From Schistosoma haematobium (taxonomy: Eukaryota; Platyhelminthes; Trematoda; Strigeidida; Schistosomatidae): a stretch of DNA of 64,000 nt. Below, one piece after another: positions 1 to 12,760 of the stretch. Position 1 is the first letter of the stretch. Each line of letters opens with the position of its first letter. The translations under genes were made by a program, and so were the position numbers. The notes beneath the pieces were generated by a model. That model saw nothing but the letters and a program-made list of their open reading frames with translations. It did not search any database and had not been told where the DNA came from. Where the stretch lies: the NCBI RefSeq assembly GCF_000699445.3, contig NC_067196.1:46541364-46605363 (forward strand). The letters run 5' to 3'.

Positions 1-2100
1 GTAACTCCATATAAAATTTCAAAAGGAATATTGATGAAAATATATTCTCATGAGAGAAATACAACTGTAATGAATTGTAATTGGATTAGAATGTGAATTA
101 TTTAAATTCAATGTGTAATTCATTTGGGAGTATACATTATTCTTTACAAATTAATTTGTTCTAATGACATTATATTGATTTGATTTCTTGATCTTTTTTT
201 TCTCTTTACAAACTTGCAATGAAATTGCATTTAAACTAATGTAGAATTATATTGACTTTTCAATTTATTTCCTCTTTTTAAATGAGTTTCGTATGTCAAT
301 ATTCATTGAAAATGTTAGACAATTGTTTTGTCTTTTGAGTTATGTCATTTTGAAGTGTACAAATTCTAATAAACATTTTAAGTCACATTCTTTGTGCTAG
401 ACTGTTTGACCTTGAGAAGCGATTTTAGTGGTCATCAAACTTCTTTAAAATCCAACTAATTAGTAATATTGCCATATGTCACCAAATAATGATTATTTAT
501 TGACGATTCCGACTTGACTACGTCCAGATGTTGTTTATGAATCGGTAATTACAGTATGGGGAAAATTTAGACATTCAGAAAGAAACTCGATAGAGCGAAG
601 AAAAATATGTCTTGTCAACTAATTTTTCATTATAGCTCTGCACTAACACATGTATGTTTCATAACAAAATATACCATCCAAGTGATGATGTGTTAGGAAA
701 TAGTTTTAAAAATTAAAACGTTTTTTTAAAAAATATAATTACGAATGATTAACAAAGAAAATTAGAAGGTTGACTGGATAAGCATTCAAAGATATTAATT
801 AAGGCATGATCGAATTGAGATATGTGATTTAGGAATTTACAATTACAGATTCAATAAAATCTTTGGATAAGAAACCCAGCATTGATAGCAGGTGCCAATT
901 ACAAAAAGAATATTCTTATTAAACAACAAGAGTGGGATAGAAACAACGGGAAAAAATTGTTTACTAAAATACTTGTAACTCACACAATTATTAGCTGTTA
1001 CAAATGTGCATTTCTGAAACGGATATTCTGTTTTAAATTTTACATGTATTTGAAGAGTTTCGTATCTGGTAGTTTATGTCTTATTGTCATTAGTTCAATA
1101 GTTAATAATAATCAGATATGAAATCCATGAGTGGACATCAACTCTGGGAATCTAATATGTAATGTACAAATGTCTATCCTTATTGCAACTAGTAGTTTAT
1201 TATTAAGGTCTTGTTTGGGTTGTGGTATTTTTCTGTTAGTAAAAATTTGTTGTCAGAGTATGAGCAAAATTTAATTAACACCTATAAAAATTCTCAATTT
1301 CAAAAGGTAATTTAAAAAAAGTTCCAGTTGAATATTTTAAAAACAAATGAGAATAATTTGAATGGACAGTTGTTTTCAGTAACCTTAATTTTAGCCCATG
1401 TCATTTTCTCTTTATCACATTCAATGACATTATGGGTTATTTTAATTGCATAAATGTCTAACTGAAACGGTTCATGTAAGGCGTACACATCAAATATTTG
1501 TGCATTGTAATAAAGTTCAATGTATCTAAACTTTGAAAGATGTAAAATATTGAATTTTATGTCTATGATAACCTAAATATAAGAAGACAAACTAACTGAT
1601 TAGTAGAGATGGAAGATTTTATAACTGTTCAATCTAAAGAAGAAATTGTTAAGGTAAAATGTTGTTTAAAGATAGCTATAAATAAAATTAAAGATAGACA
1701 ATCTTATTTGAGACTTCTTACAATAGTGATTATGGAAATCAGCAGAAGAATATTTTATTTCACTAAATATTTGTATTCTGTTCATGTGATCTACATGACT
1801 ATTGAGGTATGGAGTCTTAAATAAACATATTTATATCCCATCTTAAATTTATCTAATAATATTGACAAGTTTGGTTTATTGTCTACCAATTTTAGTTAAA
1901 TTTGACGATAGTACCTGTCATCAGGTCATTACACAGTTAAAAACAAAGAGGAACTCTTAATAGTTATTTCCCTTAAGTTTAGCACTACTGATTGTAAAAT
2001 ATCTACAATTTCATACAATACATCTTGGTTTAACTGCAGGTTCATCAATTTTATATACAAACATATGGGACTCCACTAACTGATATTTCCAGCTTTATCC
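1..2100. other. AT-rich, no gene recognised
   Basis: Short open frames only (the longest 79 codons at 882) with low-complexity composition. A 30-base scrap at 1125-1155 (TGGACATCAACTCTGGGAAT) resembles Sm-alpha. I see nothing else. Confidence 0.6.
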
Positions 2101-2109
2101 AATTTGTAA

Positions 2110-2700
2110 TGTGTGCCTCGGCTCAAATTTCCAAACCATATTAGCACAGTGGGAGGAAATTATTTCAAGACAAATTCCAGTGAATTAATATTATTATTAT
2201 TAGTAGTAGTAGTAGAAGAAGAAAAGATTAGGTATGCCAAAAAGAAAAAAATAGGTATGAGATTTCGGGACTCAAATTCTCAAAAAATTCAGAGACTGAA
2301 TGCACCTGCACCACTGCGAATGAATCTGAGCCACATAATCTAAAACCTTCTACCGTTAGTTACGATAATCACGTGGATTTCAACCTGATAGTCTACACCT
2401 CTTAACATGGCTCAGTACAATTGTCAGTGACTTGACAGATTGCTGCTATGTCTTAGTTTGGCTGCTCCTGATTTTCTTCTAACTCACTCCTACAGCAGTC
2501 ATCATTCACCGTCTAGATAGGTTGTGGTTCAGCATATGTAGCACATATACCAACCACCCGAGTTGATAAAGATTCACTACCTCATCAACGAATTCTCCAT
2601 CTCCATAATACAGCATAAATACCACTGATGGGAAGCTGGCACACTCTCATATAAGTAAATCTTCTATAGTTACCGTTTCTCACCGAAACTTCGAGAACGT
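2110..2700 (-). mobile_element. Possible decayed LINE 3' end, same family as 59.3 kb
   Basis: The minus strand between 2340 and 2260 reads GGCTCAGATTCATTCGCAG then GGTGCAGGTGCATTCAGTCT, parallel to the plus strand at 59500-59545 (GGCTCAGAATCAATCTCAG, GGCGCAGGTGTATACACTAT). The upstream part has broken coding-like sequence. The match is short and judged by eye. A small (ATT)(AGT)(AGA) run at 2190-2225 lies inside. Confidence 0.4.
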
Positions 2701-3599
2701 ATCTCCAAACTATACACTAGTAAACGTTAATTTATAATAAATGAATAAATCCAAATTGTTGATAAGTTCCAAACTAGAACTAAATAAATTACTCAATGCT
2801 CTTTAGTTTTCAGATCATTTCAGTTTTTAACACAAGTTATCTATAAATGTTAGCAAGTTTTGCTAGAAAAATTCTACTTTGGGATTGGTTTTCAAATCAT
2901 TTTAATGTTGACATATCTTTGAAACCATCTATTTATTAAATTTACTGGATTGTATGTTATTTTGTCTGGGTTATCTTTGTTGATACAGGTAGTAACAGTA
3001 ACCAATATACAATAGTATGTTAGTTGGCAAAAATAATCAAACACTTGTCATATTTCAGTTTAACATTCTAAACACTAGTCTCCACACTGAATATAATGAT
3101 GTTTCTGTAGTTGTTCCCTTTCAAAGTAATAAAAAAAAAATTATTTTTTAGTAAAAGTAACAAGAAATTTAAAAAATATAAAATAATTGATGTATGGAAA
3201 CAGATAAGAGGAATTTAAAAGAATTCATAATTGTAACCTGTGCATACTTCTTTAGAAAAAGAACATTTCAAACTGTATAGAATAAAGGTATAACTGAAAG
3301 TTGATTTTGTATTGATTATTTAGGGAGAGATTATATTTTTTTACTTGCATATCTAATTTTTGTATTATCTATCCAATAAAAAAACATCAAAGTTACCTTT
3401 AAATGTACTGGGATACTTCATCGTCTTGACATAATTTATATTTACACTTATCACTACCGAAATCATATAGCTGATTGGTAAAATATATTATGAAACCTTG
3501 ACAAGATATATGGTAAATTAAATCAATTTTTTTATTTATTTAAAAGTTATCAATTAAATTAAAATGAATGTAGACAAAAGCAAAGAGAAATATTAGTAT

Positions 3600-3865
3600 G
3601 AGGTTGTGGAGATTGTTGAGTTTTTGATTGAGATCATGAATCGATTGACTGATTGAACTTAGACATTAACACTGTTGAATGCCGACTCAGTGGTCTAGAG
3701 ATTGAACGTTAGGGCGCGGGACCGAAGTTCCTGGGTTTTAATCCCGCGTTCAGGATCGTGGATGCACACTGCTGAGGAGTCCCATACTAGGACGAATCGG
3801 ACGTCCAGTGCTTCGAGACTTTCAATGGTGGTCTAACATTGATCGATTCATGATCTCAATTAAGA
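3600..3865 (+). mobile_element. CTGAGGA-family hammerhead SINE
   Basis: A tRNA-like head (CGACTCAGTGGTCTAGAG at 3683 and TGGGTTTTAATCCCG at 3732) is followed by a hammerhead and the family tail GGTGGTCTAACATTGATCG. The left end, GGTTGTGGAGATTGTTGAG with TTGATTGAGATCATGAATCG at 3628, is the inverted tail of the same family, so this looks like an inverted pair whose left unit was mostly deleted. Confidence 0.75.
3764..3811 (+). ncRNA. Hammerhead-like motif, GAATC variant
   Basis: CTGAGGA (3772-3778), stem II GTCC/GGAC, stem I CACTG/CAGTG and GTC cleavage triplet are present; GAAAC is GAATC, putting U at position 15.1 opposite U16.1. Probably weakly active or inactive. Confidence 0.65.
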
Positions 3866-4289
3866 AAAGGGAAACATAATGAATAATTTCATTTTAACAG
3901 TAGCTTTTCTTTTTCATTTAATTAATTTCTCATCCCTATTGGCATTCAGTACAAAAACAAATAGGCTCCGTGAGACTTGTACAAATCAATTATTATGAGA
4001 CAGTGGAGAAACACATTTTCATTTCATTTCCAGTATTGATTTTCCAAATGAATTATGTTAATTAATTAATTATTATTATTGGCTTTGTTCAATATTATAT
4101 TTTGGTACAATACAGAATTCTCAGCACAGGGTATTTCAATAAGTTTCTCATACAAAAAACAGAAACAAAGACAAAAAAGGGAAAAAATATTTAAAAAGAA
4201 TCTGAAAAACTGTACAAATTTTCAAATTAGAGACATGTTAAGAATGCAGGTTATTGACTTGGTTAACTCTAACAACCTGTTCGTAACAG

Positions 4290-5655
4290 AGTATATTTGC
4301 TAGGTAAGGTATTATAGAACTTTTATACTTTTGCTTGCGTGCATGGATTTTAATGTAATTTACGTCTCGTTCTAACAGAAGATATACAAGGAGAAAGATA
4401 AGAGTGGAGATGGTTAGTATCTGATAAAATAACACTTGCCAGGAGTTTGCATAACTTTAGATGTCTATCCACAACCATATTAATTATCACCTCGAAAGAC
4501 TCACCACACACCTTTCTAACTGCCTTCAGTACTCTCCGCAATACAGCAAAGTCTTTTCTCAAAAGCCCGGGAAAGAATAATGGAGAACAGTAAAGAACAA
4601 TAGGTAATATGCAAGAATCGACAAATTGTAAGAGTGAATGACGAATAATCCCAAGAGCATGCAATCTCTTTATGTAGTAAGTCAGACGGAAAACCTTCTT
4701 CGATAAAAATACAACGTGGGAAGACAAAGAGAGATAAGAGGAAAAGGTAACACCAAGATAATTGACCTTCGACACTGTGCTTATCGAAGAGTCTTCAATG
4801 GCGCAAGCGTTATGGGATTTCAAAATGGTGTTTAGATGCCGTTCACGTATCATGCTAAAGTTAACAGCTTGACATTTAGACGGATTAAGCATAAGACCAT
4901 TACCAACAGACCAACAATCAATACGAGACAAAAACTCATTCATTTCTATGGGATGTAAGGGAGAAGAGATAGGCATACATACAGTGAGATCATCCTCATA
5001 TTTCACAAAAGTGTTTTCTTCGAAAGATGGCAGGCCATGCAGAGGAAAAGAGAAAAGAAGAGGTGAAAGAACAGCTCCTTGTGGTACACCTTCATGAGGC
5101 AGTAGAGACTCTGAACACTTTCTTCCAAATACAGTGTACTGCTCCCTTCCAGAGAGGTAGGAACATAGCCAGTTGGTTATCCAGCTGTCAGTGTTGTCGC
5201 TGATTAATTTCTGAATTAAACTTTGTCTTGGTATAGATACAAAAGCTGAAGTATAGTCCAGAAATGTGCATCGAACATACTTCTTACCCTTTTTTAAGTT
5301 GAACACTATGTTCTGATGCAGAACAGCAACAGCATCTAAGGTGCTTCTTTTGCATCTGTAGGCAAACTGATACGGATAAGTATGCTCATTTATCGCAGGC
5401 TGAAGTGGAAGTATTAGTAATTTTTCCATTGTTTTGAAGAAGGGTGAAGTTACTGTAATAGGTCTAGATTTCACATTCTTATCACCAGATACTTTCTTGG
5501 GTACAGGAATTATCTTCATCTTTCTCCACATTTTCGGTATGAGATTAGATGAGAGGGATCTGTTAAAGATAGTCGTGAATGGATAACATAGGACGTCAGC
5601 ACATTTTAAAAAAAGGAGGTTTGGGATACCATCAGGTCCTAAACATCGGGATGAA
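4290..5655 (-). pseudogene. Reverse transcriptase domain of LINE ORF2
   Basis: A 393-residue open frame (5531-4350) carries reverse transcriptase blocks: KSRPITVTSPFFKTMEKL (21-38), LDYTSAF (91-97), EGVPQGAVLSPLLF (147-160), the polymerase box FVKYEDDLTV (175-184) and YLGV further on. The catalytic box is YEDD where the family has YADD, and the usual AFD is AFV; both would be expected to weaken the enzyme. The N-terminal block GPDGIPNLLF lies in another frame upstream; a 7-base A run (plus strand, near 5608) is the likely frameshift. The C-terminal end (YIKIHARKQKYKSSIIPYL) is shifted as well and runs to about 4290. RNA-directed DNA polymerase in origin; not functional as it stands. Confidence 0.85.
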
Positions 5656-5945
5656 TTAAGTGACTGGAGACATTATCGTACATCAGTTTCAGTGAAACTA
5701 GGAACACAGCTATTATTTAAACCCGTGGATAGAGGTAGCATCACATCAGATGACTGACGTACAAAAGACTTATTTAAGTTATAAACACTCAGCTGGTTAT
5801 CGCTCGTAATCTGACCGTCACCTGCAAGTTCTTTAAAGAGTTCCACATACTTGGAGAGTTTTTGCAAGACAAGAGTTTTTGAGTAAACATAAAGTTGAGA
5901 CGTCTAATCTCTAGGCTTATCAAACCATTTAGCTTACGAACTTTA

Positions 5946-7031
5946 TTAGTTTTTCTCCTTGTACACTCTTTCTTTCACTCTCCGTAGTCGTTTTAGTTGT
6001 GAAGATGTAGGTCGATCAAAACTTACAAAAATGGTTTCAGTGGGAAAACAAATATGAAAACAGAATTTAAGGTAACAAGTGATAACATCAGTAGTGATTT
6101 CCAGTGAGTCATCTGTAAATAATTCCCAGTTAGTCATATGAAACATGTTTTTCAGATTTCGGATATTTTCTTCTGAGTAATCCCTATATTTGATTTTCTT
6201 GGTTTGATGTAAGAGTGTACTCTTCCCATGCTTCCCATATACTTTAGGTAGAACACGAATTATACAATGATCCGAACTAGACAATGGAGCACGTTTACGA
6301 GTCACATATATACCCATATCAATAATGAAAACGAAGTCTAAATGAGCATCCAAACGAGTAGGAAAATCTACTACATTTTAGTGACCTAGTGACGTAAGGA
6401 AGCTACATTCACATGAATTGAAATCACCACATACAACTGAAAGTGAATCACTGAAAGCAGTAACAGCGAACTCAGTGAATTCATCAGCGAAAACAGATAG
6501 CGCAGATGATGTTCAGTCTGGGGTCACGTATATATTGGTAACGTAAACATATTTGTAATTATTCAGATGTTTTGGACGACATCATAGAGTTAGACAGTCG
6601 ATAAAGTCATTTGAAAACTTGAAACACGCAAACGAAGATCGACACCAGTTCACGTTCACAAACGTAGCTACACCGCCGCCACACCTCTTTTTATTGTTTG
6701 ATCGATCCTGACGATAAATTTTGAAATCACGTAGTGATACTAGGCAGTCGTCCTGTAAATCATTTAACCAATATTCTTGAATTGTGATGACATCATAATT
6801 ACGATACATATTTGACTTAGTAGGAATTGAAGATAGTTTACTTTGTTGATTAGTGATCGGCAGTTAGAATTCAGCAGCTCGGGAATCGACATACGATTAT
6901 TGTTCATTCTCTTTAACGCATATTGCCAACCACCACGATGTCTTTTATATCACTTTTTCGTAACTTGTGTAGCGAAAGGTCGTAAGCTTTTCATAAAAGC
7001 ACCTGTATATGTTATGCGATTAATGGACATA
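5946..7031 (-). pseudogene. Endonuclease domain of LINE ORF2
   Basis: Minus-strand pieces in several frames make an exonuclease-endonuclease-phosphatase type domain. The N-terminal piece reads NSNCRSLINKVNYLQFLL (near 6870), followed by DVITIQEYWLND with the catalytic Glu (6790), GGGVATFV (6670) and, after a gap with stops, PLSSSDHCIIR carrying the SDH catalytic box (near 6275). The basic stretch before it (KSLRPFATQVTKK, about 6985) is typical of the ORF2 start. The stops between 6580 and 6353 show the domain is broken. In live elements it nicks the target DNA to prime reverse transcription. Confidence 0.75.
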
Positions 7032-7624
7032 ATGAGACGTTAAAACAAAATGAAAAAACAGATAACTTGTTGAAATAATTAAATTGCAGAAACAGGTAGC
7101 CCAGATATTCAAGCAGACCGCCGTTACAGTTCTCATATCGTTCCCATATTGTCGACTGCAGTTGATCTTTTTAAAGAAATTACTTTTGTATGTTGACTAA
7201 TTGGTCAATTTGTATTTTCTCTTGCTTTTCCATCTATGCTCTTTTCTTTTTTATTTATTGCTTATTTAAGGTTAATTATAACATAAAAATTAAATAGATC
7301 TATAAAATGAAATTAATTCATATGGTTTTAATAACTTTTTCATGGATTTCGTGTATTAACTAAAATGACTGTACATTAGATTTATTAAGAGTGAATTAGA
7401 TCCACGATGATAATATTGAAATAATCAATTGATTAAATGCTAAGAGAAATAAATTGTAAATCATTCATTACAACAAATAATTGTTATTAAGTCTTTGAAT
7501 TTTCCCATTGTTTATATTCAGGAGTAAATTCTGATTAGTCGAAATAATTTAAACTATAACTAATAATAAGATAAACATCCTATCCGTTGTGAAAGATATT
7601 GTCTATCTTATGCCAATATCCTAA

Positions 7625-7720
7625 TGGATAATTGGTTGGTGGGCATCAAAAGTGAGATGCAGGGATGAGAATGACGAATCCTAAATAGGACGAGACGGAC
7701 ATCCAGGATTCTTTTGTTAA
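7625..7720 (+). repeat. Sm-alpha hammerhead relic
   Basis: GATGCAGGG, then TGACGAATCCTAAATAGGAC, then GAGACGGACATCCAGGATTC keep the outline of the ribozyme, but the core is GAGAC and CTGA is lost. Very old copy. Confidence 0.5.
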
Positions 7721-10571
7721 CCACAATCTATCTATTTGATAGAATAAACGAATATGTTTATCTAGTAAATTGAAAATTTCTCCTTTCATGTGAAAAGCAA
7801 TCGATAGGCGTGTTTATTAGTGAAAGTTATAAATCAACATTCAACTTTATTTTGAAGGTCATCTACATTATTGAGTAACTTCAGCTAAACAGTTGTCTAG
7901 AGCTCAATGATTGTCTCTAACTGAAGTCATATTATGACTTTAACAACCTTTTAATTAAATATTTAACTAAAAATGTCCCAGGTCAGTATTCTTGTTTATG
8001 TGTAAAGCTTAAAGACCAGTCAAAATTGAAAGCTGTCCCTAGTTAGTATTTAAAGTTATACAATACAATGAATTCATTTATCTATCTTATATTTCCATTG
8101 AGATTATTGAGAGACGTCAATATATCAAACTTTGATTGAGTTTTTTAATGTCTGGTCGCTTAAAATTTATCATTTTCACTTTATTTATTGCGAAACTAAG
8201 ATAAAATATACCGGAAAATAAACGGCAAATTTATTTTGAATCGAGGTAATAATTGTCAATTAGGATTCACAATTACCATTTTTAACTTCGAAAAACCCAT
8301 TTGTTTGAGAAGTTTGTGGGGAGTGGTTAACTTGAAGTTGGTTTTTATCGCGGATTACTGTAAATTAAGGGACCATTTTAAACTAAGAGACATTGGACAC
8401 CTGGTATAAGATAGTGGGATAGTAGTTCCGGTACTTATTCTTCAACTTGTAGATCCCAGTTTCGATTCGATCTATGCCTAGTTAGGTTTGGGTAAATCGG
8501 TGTTATCGTAAATGTTAGCATAAATAGTATGGCTGACAGATGAGTACACAGTCACTGATTCATAAAGAACTTAAATCAAATGGAACTCTTCAGAAGCGTA
8601 TACTTGCCATCAGACTAGGGACCTAACCTACAACTGTATAGTCTTGAGGCAAGATCTTTTCTTTTAGACTATTAGTTCATTATTCCAACCTTAATCGGTT
8701 TTCTTTATACTTCAATATCATTAAATGCTTTTGATTTGTTTCACCAAGTTATACTTTAATTCGTGTTTCATATAGACTCAGAAAAATATTTTGTTAATAA
8801 ATTAGTTGGTATTATACAAGTTTAATTTTCTGTCATAAAATCGTAACACTTTACTCGTCCAGATTAATTACAATAAACATGAATTTATACATAAAGAAAA
8901 GAAAGATATTTCTAACCGCATAACGAATGCAATCCAGATAATTCAAGTTTCATATTGAACAATCGATTTAAGATTTCGTTATGTATTTCTCCTAATATTC
9001 AACTATGTCACCCACTAATTACTGCCACCAGCAAGTATGCTTATTCACTACTCACTTTTCCAGGTCTATGAAATTTGAGAATTGCCATTATCCGAACTTC
9101 TAATTAGTCGGACAGCTTGCGGTAGTCTGAATAATTAGGTTCGCTGAAATTAATTTATCTGGATACTCTACCGGACGAAACGATCATCCTGTGTGCACAC
9201 TGATTGATCACATAATAGTAACCAAAGTGATGTTGAAAATACTTATTAATGTCCAAATTTTATCACAACGTGGCTGCTTATCAAGGAGATTTTATATTAT
9301 CACATACACTGTAATTGATGTTGTGTGGTTTGAAACAATGACACATCAACACTGAATATGGTTTTGGATACCAGGCAATAGTCATAAAGGTATAAGTCAT
9401 TGGGTAACTATTGTTTCTTATGGAACACCGTACCACAGTTATTCATATGAAAATAATGTAAACCAAGGGAAAGTCGCTATTTGAGCACTACAAGTGTCGC
9501 TCAACAGAATATTTTTATGATTTTTTTGTATCAAGCGTGTAATATTTAGTTGAAATCAATCCAGTTCAGTTATTTGGTAAGACTTAATTTGCGTTAGCTA
9601 TTTTATTTAAATCAGATATTACCATTTTCTTCTCATCTGAATTCAGTCCAAACGTCATAAAAGTTTATATATTCAGCGTTATTTAATTTATATGAAGTCT
9701 TTGTACCCAATATCCTGGCAACTGGAGCGGATACCTTATCAGAATGCTAATTTCCCAAGAAAGATAAATAATATGAATCTTATTATAATCAATTACTAAC
9801 AAAAAACTAAGATACCATGTACCCTAGTTTGACAAACCAATTATGGAAGTAACTATTAGGTCAATATATATTCCGATAGAAACATTATTTTCTCACCAGT
9901 TCAACAGCATTTCCTTTGTTTTACTTCTATTTAGCTTATTTAATACTACATTAGTTGAATCAATTCAAAAACTGTAACGTGTTCATTTCATTTGTTTTCT
10001 AAACATTATTAATTTTTTTAAGAGGCGTTTGTTATCTGGTTACTTATATGACCATAATCGCAGAAGAGTTATATACTGGAATCATATATAGCCTTGACCT
10101 TATTCTATCTAATAAATCGACACATGTGTGTGGTTGGGCTGGATTAGATACAACCTCATACACACACACACACAATGTTCACGTTTTATTAATGTTTTCA
10201 TATATATATGGGTCAATGTATATTATAAATCATAGATAAATAATCCATGAAAATAATTTATTTTTGGGTCAAAAAGATGAATCAAGCTTGGAACTATCGC
10301 ATTTCTTTCTTTTTTTATCATGTGATTATTTGTTTAGCTTAAAAGAAATATAACGATAAAAGACAGAAAGAAGAAACTTTTTCATGCCATAAATATTTGC
10401 TATAAAATATATACTTATAGATTTTGCAGTCAACTAGATGAAGTAAGTAATTTGAACAAATAACAATATGCAATTACCATGTGAAGAAGACATTATTATT
10501 GAATAATCAAGCCAGATATGACGTAATACACAGAAATCAATATTTTAATGAGAACAATGCTTGTATCAATG

Positions 10572-10610
<39 letters not shown>

Positions 10611-10611
10611 G
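10572..10611 (+). repeat. (AAT)n microsatellite
   Basis: About 13 repeats of ATA/AAT. Confidence 0.9.
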
Positions 10612-10756
10612 ATTTATTCGTTAACACACCAAAGGAAGTTCATAAGAAACGAATTTGCAGATAGTCGTCTGTGTTATAGTACAGTAATGAGTAAAAATGC
10701 TCCACGAACATGAACTACAATAAGGACCGAGCATTAAACTTTATTACTTCAGTTTG

Positions 10757-12760
10757 ACTTAATTACTTACTTATGCATGTCACCCCTCATGGAGGAGCAT
10801 AGGCCGCTCATCAGCATTCTCCATTCAACTCTGCACTCAGCAATCCTTTCCAGTTATTTTTCATCCCTATGATGTCTGCTTACAATTCTCAACTCAGTGT
10901 GTTCTTTGGCCTACCTCTTTTCCACTTCCTTTCAGGATTCCAAGTTAGCGCTTGCTTCGTGATGCAGTTTGATTGTTTCCGAAATATGTGTCCTATTTAC
11001 TTCCAACGTGTTTTCCTAATTTCCTCTTCAACTGGAAGCTAGTTTGTTCTCTCTCACAGTAATCTAGTGTTGATGGTATCGGATCAACTGACACCGGGTA
11101 TCTCACGTAGACAACTGTTTATAAATACTTGTACTTTTTGATGATGGTTGTGGTAGTTCTTCAAGTTTCAGCTCCGTACAGTAGAACTGTACTGACGTTC
11201 ATATAGAGGATTCTGATTTTGATATTGGTTGACAGTTGTTTTGACTTCCATATATTCTTCGATTGTAGGAATGCTGCCCTTGCTTTGTCAGTCCTCGCGT
11301 TTATGTCTGCATCGGATCCTCCCGATTCATCGAAGATGCTGTTCAGGTACGTGAAAGATCTCACATCTTCCAGTTTCCAGGTCAAGTATTATTGGTTTAA
11401 TGTTCTTCGTGTTGTTTTTTAGGATATTGGTTTTCCCCTTGTGCATGTTGAGGCCTACTGATACAGAGATTTCTGCTACACTAGTTGTCTTGACCTGCAT
11501 TTGTTGGTGTATATGCGATAGAAAGACCAGATCATCCGTAAAATTCAAATTGTTTAGTTGATTCAAAGCTGTCTATTGTATTATGCGCTTCCCCTTATAT
11601 GTTGAGGTCTTCATAATCCAATCAACCACCAGGAGAAATAGGAGGGGGGAGAGAAAAGTTTCTTGTCGGAACCCCATCCTCACTTGGAATGCATCTGTCA
11701 GCTTTCCTCCATGGACCACTTTGAAATGTAGTCTGTCGTATGAATTCCAGATGATATTGACGTTCTTCTCATGCACACTATAGTATCGAATAAGGTTCCA
11801 TAATTCCTCATATCCACACTGTCAAACACCGTTTCATAGTCAAAGAAGTTGATGTATAATGATGAGTTCCTTTCAACTGATTACTGAACGATGATCCGTA
11901 GTGTTGCAATTCGATCCGTGCACAACAAATCCTTAAGGGATCCGATCTGTTGATCTCGAAGTTGGGCGTCTACTGAATCTTTCATACGGTTCGGAAACAC
12001 TCTGTTGAAAACCCTTTCCAGTACCGATCGTATTGCGATTCTTCAGTTCCCTCATTTTCTCGGATCTCCTTTCCTTGGCATCTTGATGAGGTGTCCTACT
12101 GTCCAGTCCATCGGCACTTGTTCTTCCTCCCAAACATTCCTGAATAGAGTGTGAAGCATCTTTGCAGTTACTTCAGTGTCTGACTTATGTGCTTCAGCTG
12201 GTATATTGTCAGATCCTACTGATTTCCCACTCCTGATTTGTCTAATGGTCATCCTGATTTCTTCGATCGTTGGTGGAGTGACTTCTATAGGGGTCTGAAG
12301 GTGCTGTTTCGATATCCGGTGGATTTAATGGAGCTGGTCTATTCAAGAAGTCTTCAAAGCGCTCTACCACCTGTTTCTCTGTTCTTGAATGTCAGTGATT
12401 GTCTTGTTTTCTTTGCCTTCGACTGGTCTCTCTGGTTTGTTATAGTTCCCTGCAAGTTTCTTCGTTGTCATATGATTGTTTCAGATTTCCTTCTTTTGCA
12501 GCTTTGTCCGCTGTCGTTGCTAGATCTTCTTCGTAATTTTGACTGTCAGCTCTAATGCGCCTCTTCACTTGCTTGTTTGCTTCTGTGTATTTAACTTGCG
12601 CCTTGAGTTTCTTTGTTTTTGTTAGGCTGTTGTTAATTGCTGTCGTCTTGTTCTTTCTTTCTCGAATCTTGTCTAGGGTTTCAATAGAGATCCACTCCTT
12701 ATGATGATATTTGCTGTGACCCAACACCTCCTTTTTTATTGTTGGATTCCCATTTTTTTA
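10757..12760 (-). mobile_element. RTE-type (SR2-like) LINE, 5'-truncated
   Basis: Minus-strand fragments read through the connector and reverse transcriptase of an RTE-type ORF: LGHSKYHHKEWISIETLDKI (12720), SGKSVGSDNIPAEAHKSD (12225), VPMDWTVGHLIKMPRKGD (12125), NRMKDSVDAQLRDQQ (about 12000), KVVHGGKLTDAFQVRMGF (11720) with SPLLFLLVVDWIMKTS, the polymerase box LNFTDDLVFLS (FADD in the family), then SFTYLNSIFDESGGSDADI (11350) and ILYMNVSTVLLYGAET. Frames change at least five times and motif B is damaged, so it is dead. The endonuclease half is missing. The 3' end carries the (TTAC)n/(GTAA)n tail at about 10757. The clade name is from memory of the family's motifs. Confidence 0.85.

Larger units (their letters stand above)
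4240..7040 (-). mobile_element. Jockey/CR1-type LINE, ORF2 nearly full length
   Basis: Read on the minus strand, an apurinic-like endonuclease (about 7031-5946), a linker (5867-5673) and a reverse transcriptase (about 5650-4290) follow in the order usual for a jockey/CR1-group ORF2. The frame is broken at a few places only, so the copy is comparatively young. No clear 5' end, poly(A) or 3' satellite tail was found; the borders are set by the protein similarity. The exact clade (Rex/Babar, CR1 or jockey) needs a tree. Autonomous elements of this type mobilise by target-primed reverse transcription. Confidence 0.85.
7180..10750. other. AT-rich, no gene recognised apart from relics
   Basis: Apart from the Sm-alpha scrap at 7625-7720 there is nothing I can name. 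A possible tRNA-like B box (CAGTTTCGATTCGATC near 8459) is too weak to call. Confidence 0.55.

Noticed and set aside
4079..4303. Plus-strand 74-codon frame
   Set aside because: Low-complexity K/Q composition, partly antisense to the LINE 3' end.
10572..10611. CRISPR-like or satellite array
   Set aside because: Simple trinucleotide microsatellite.
12238..12555. 105-codon plus-strand frame
   Set aside because: It is the complement of the RTE-type LINE connector region; the minus strand carries the recognisable motifs.
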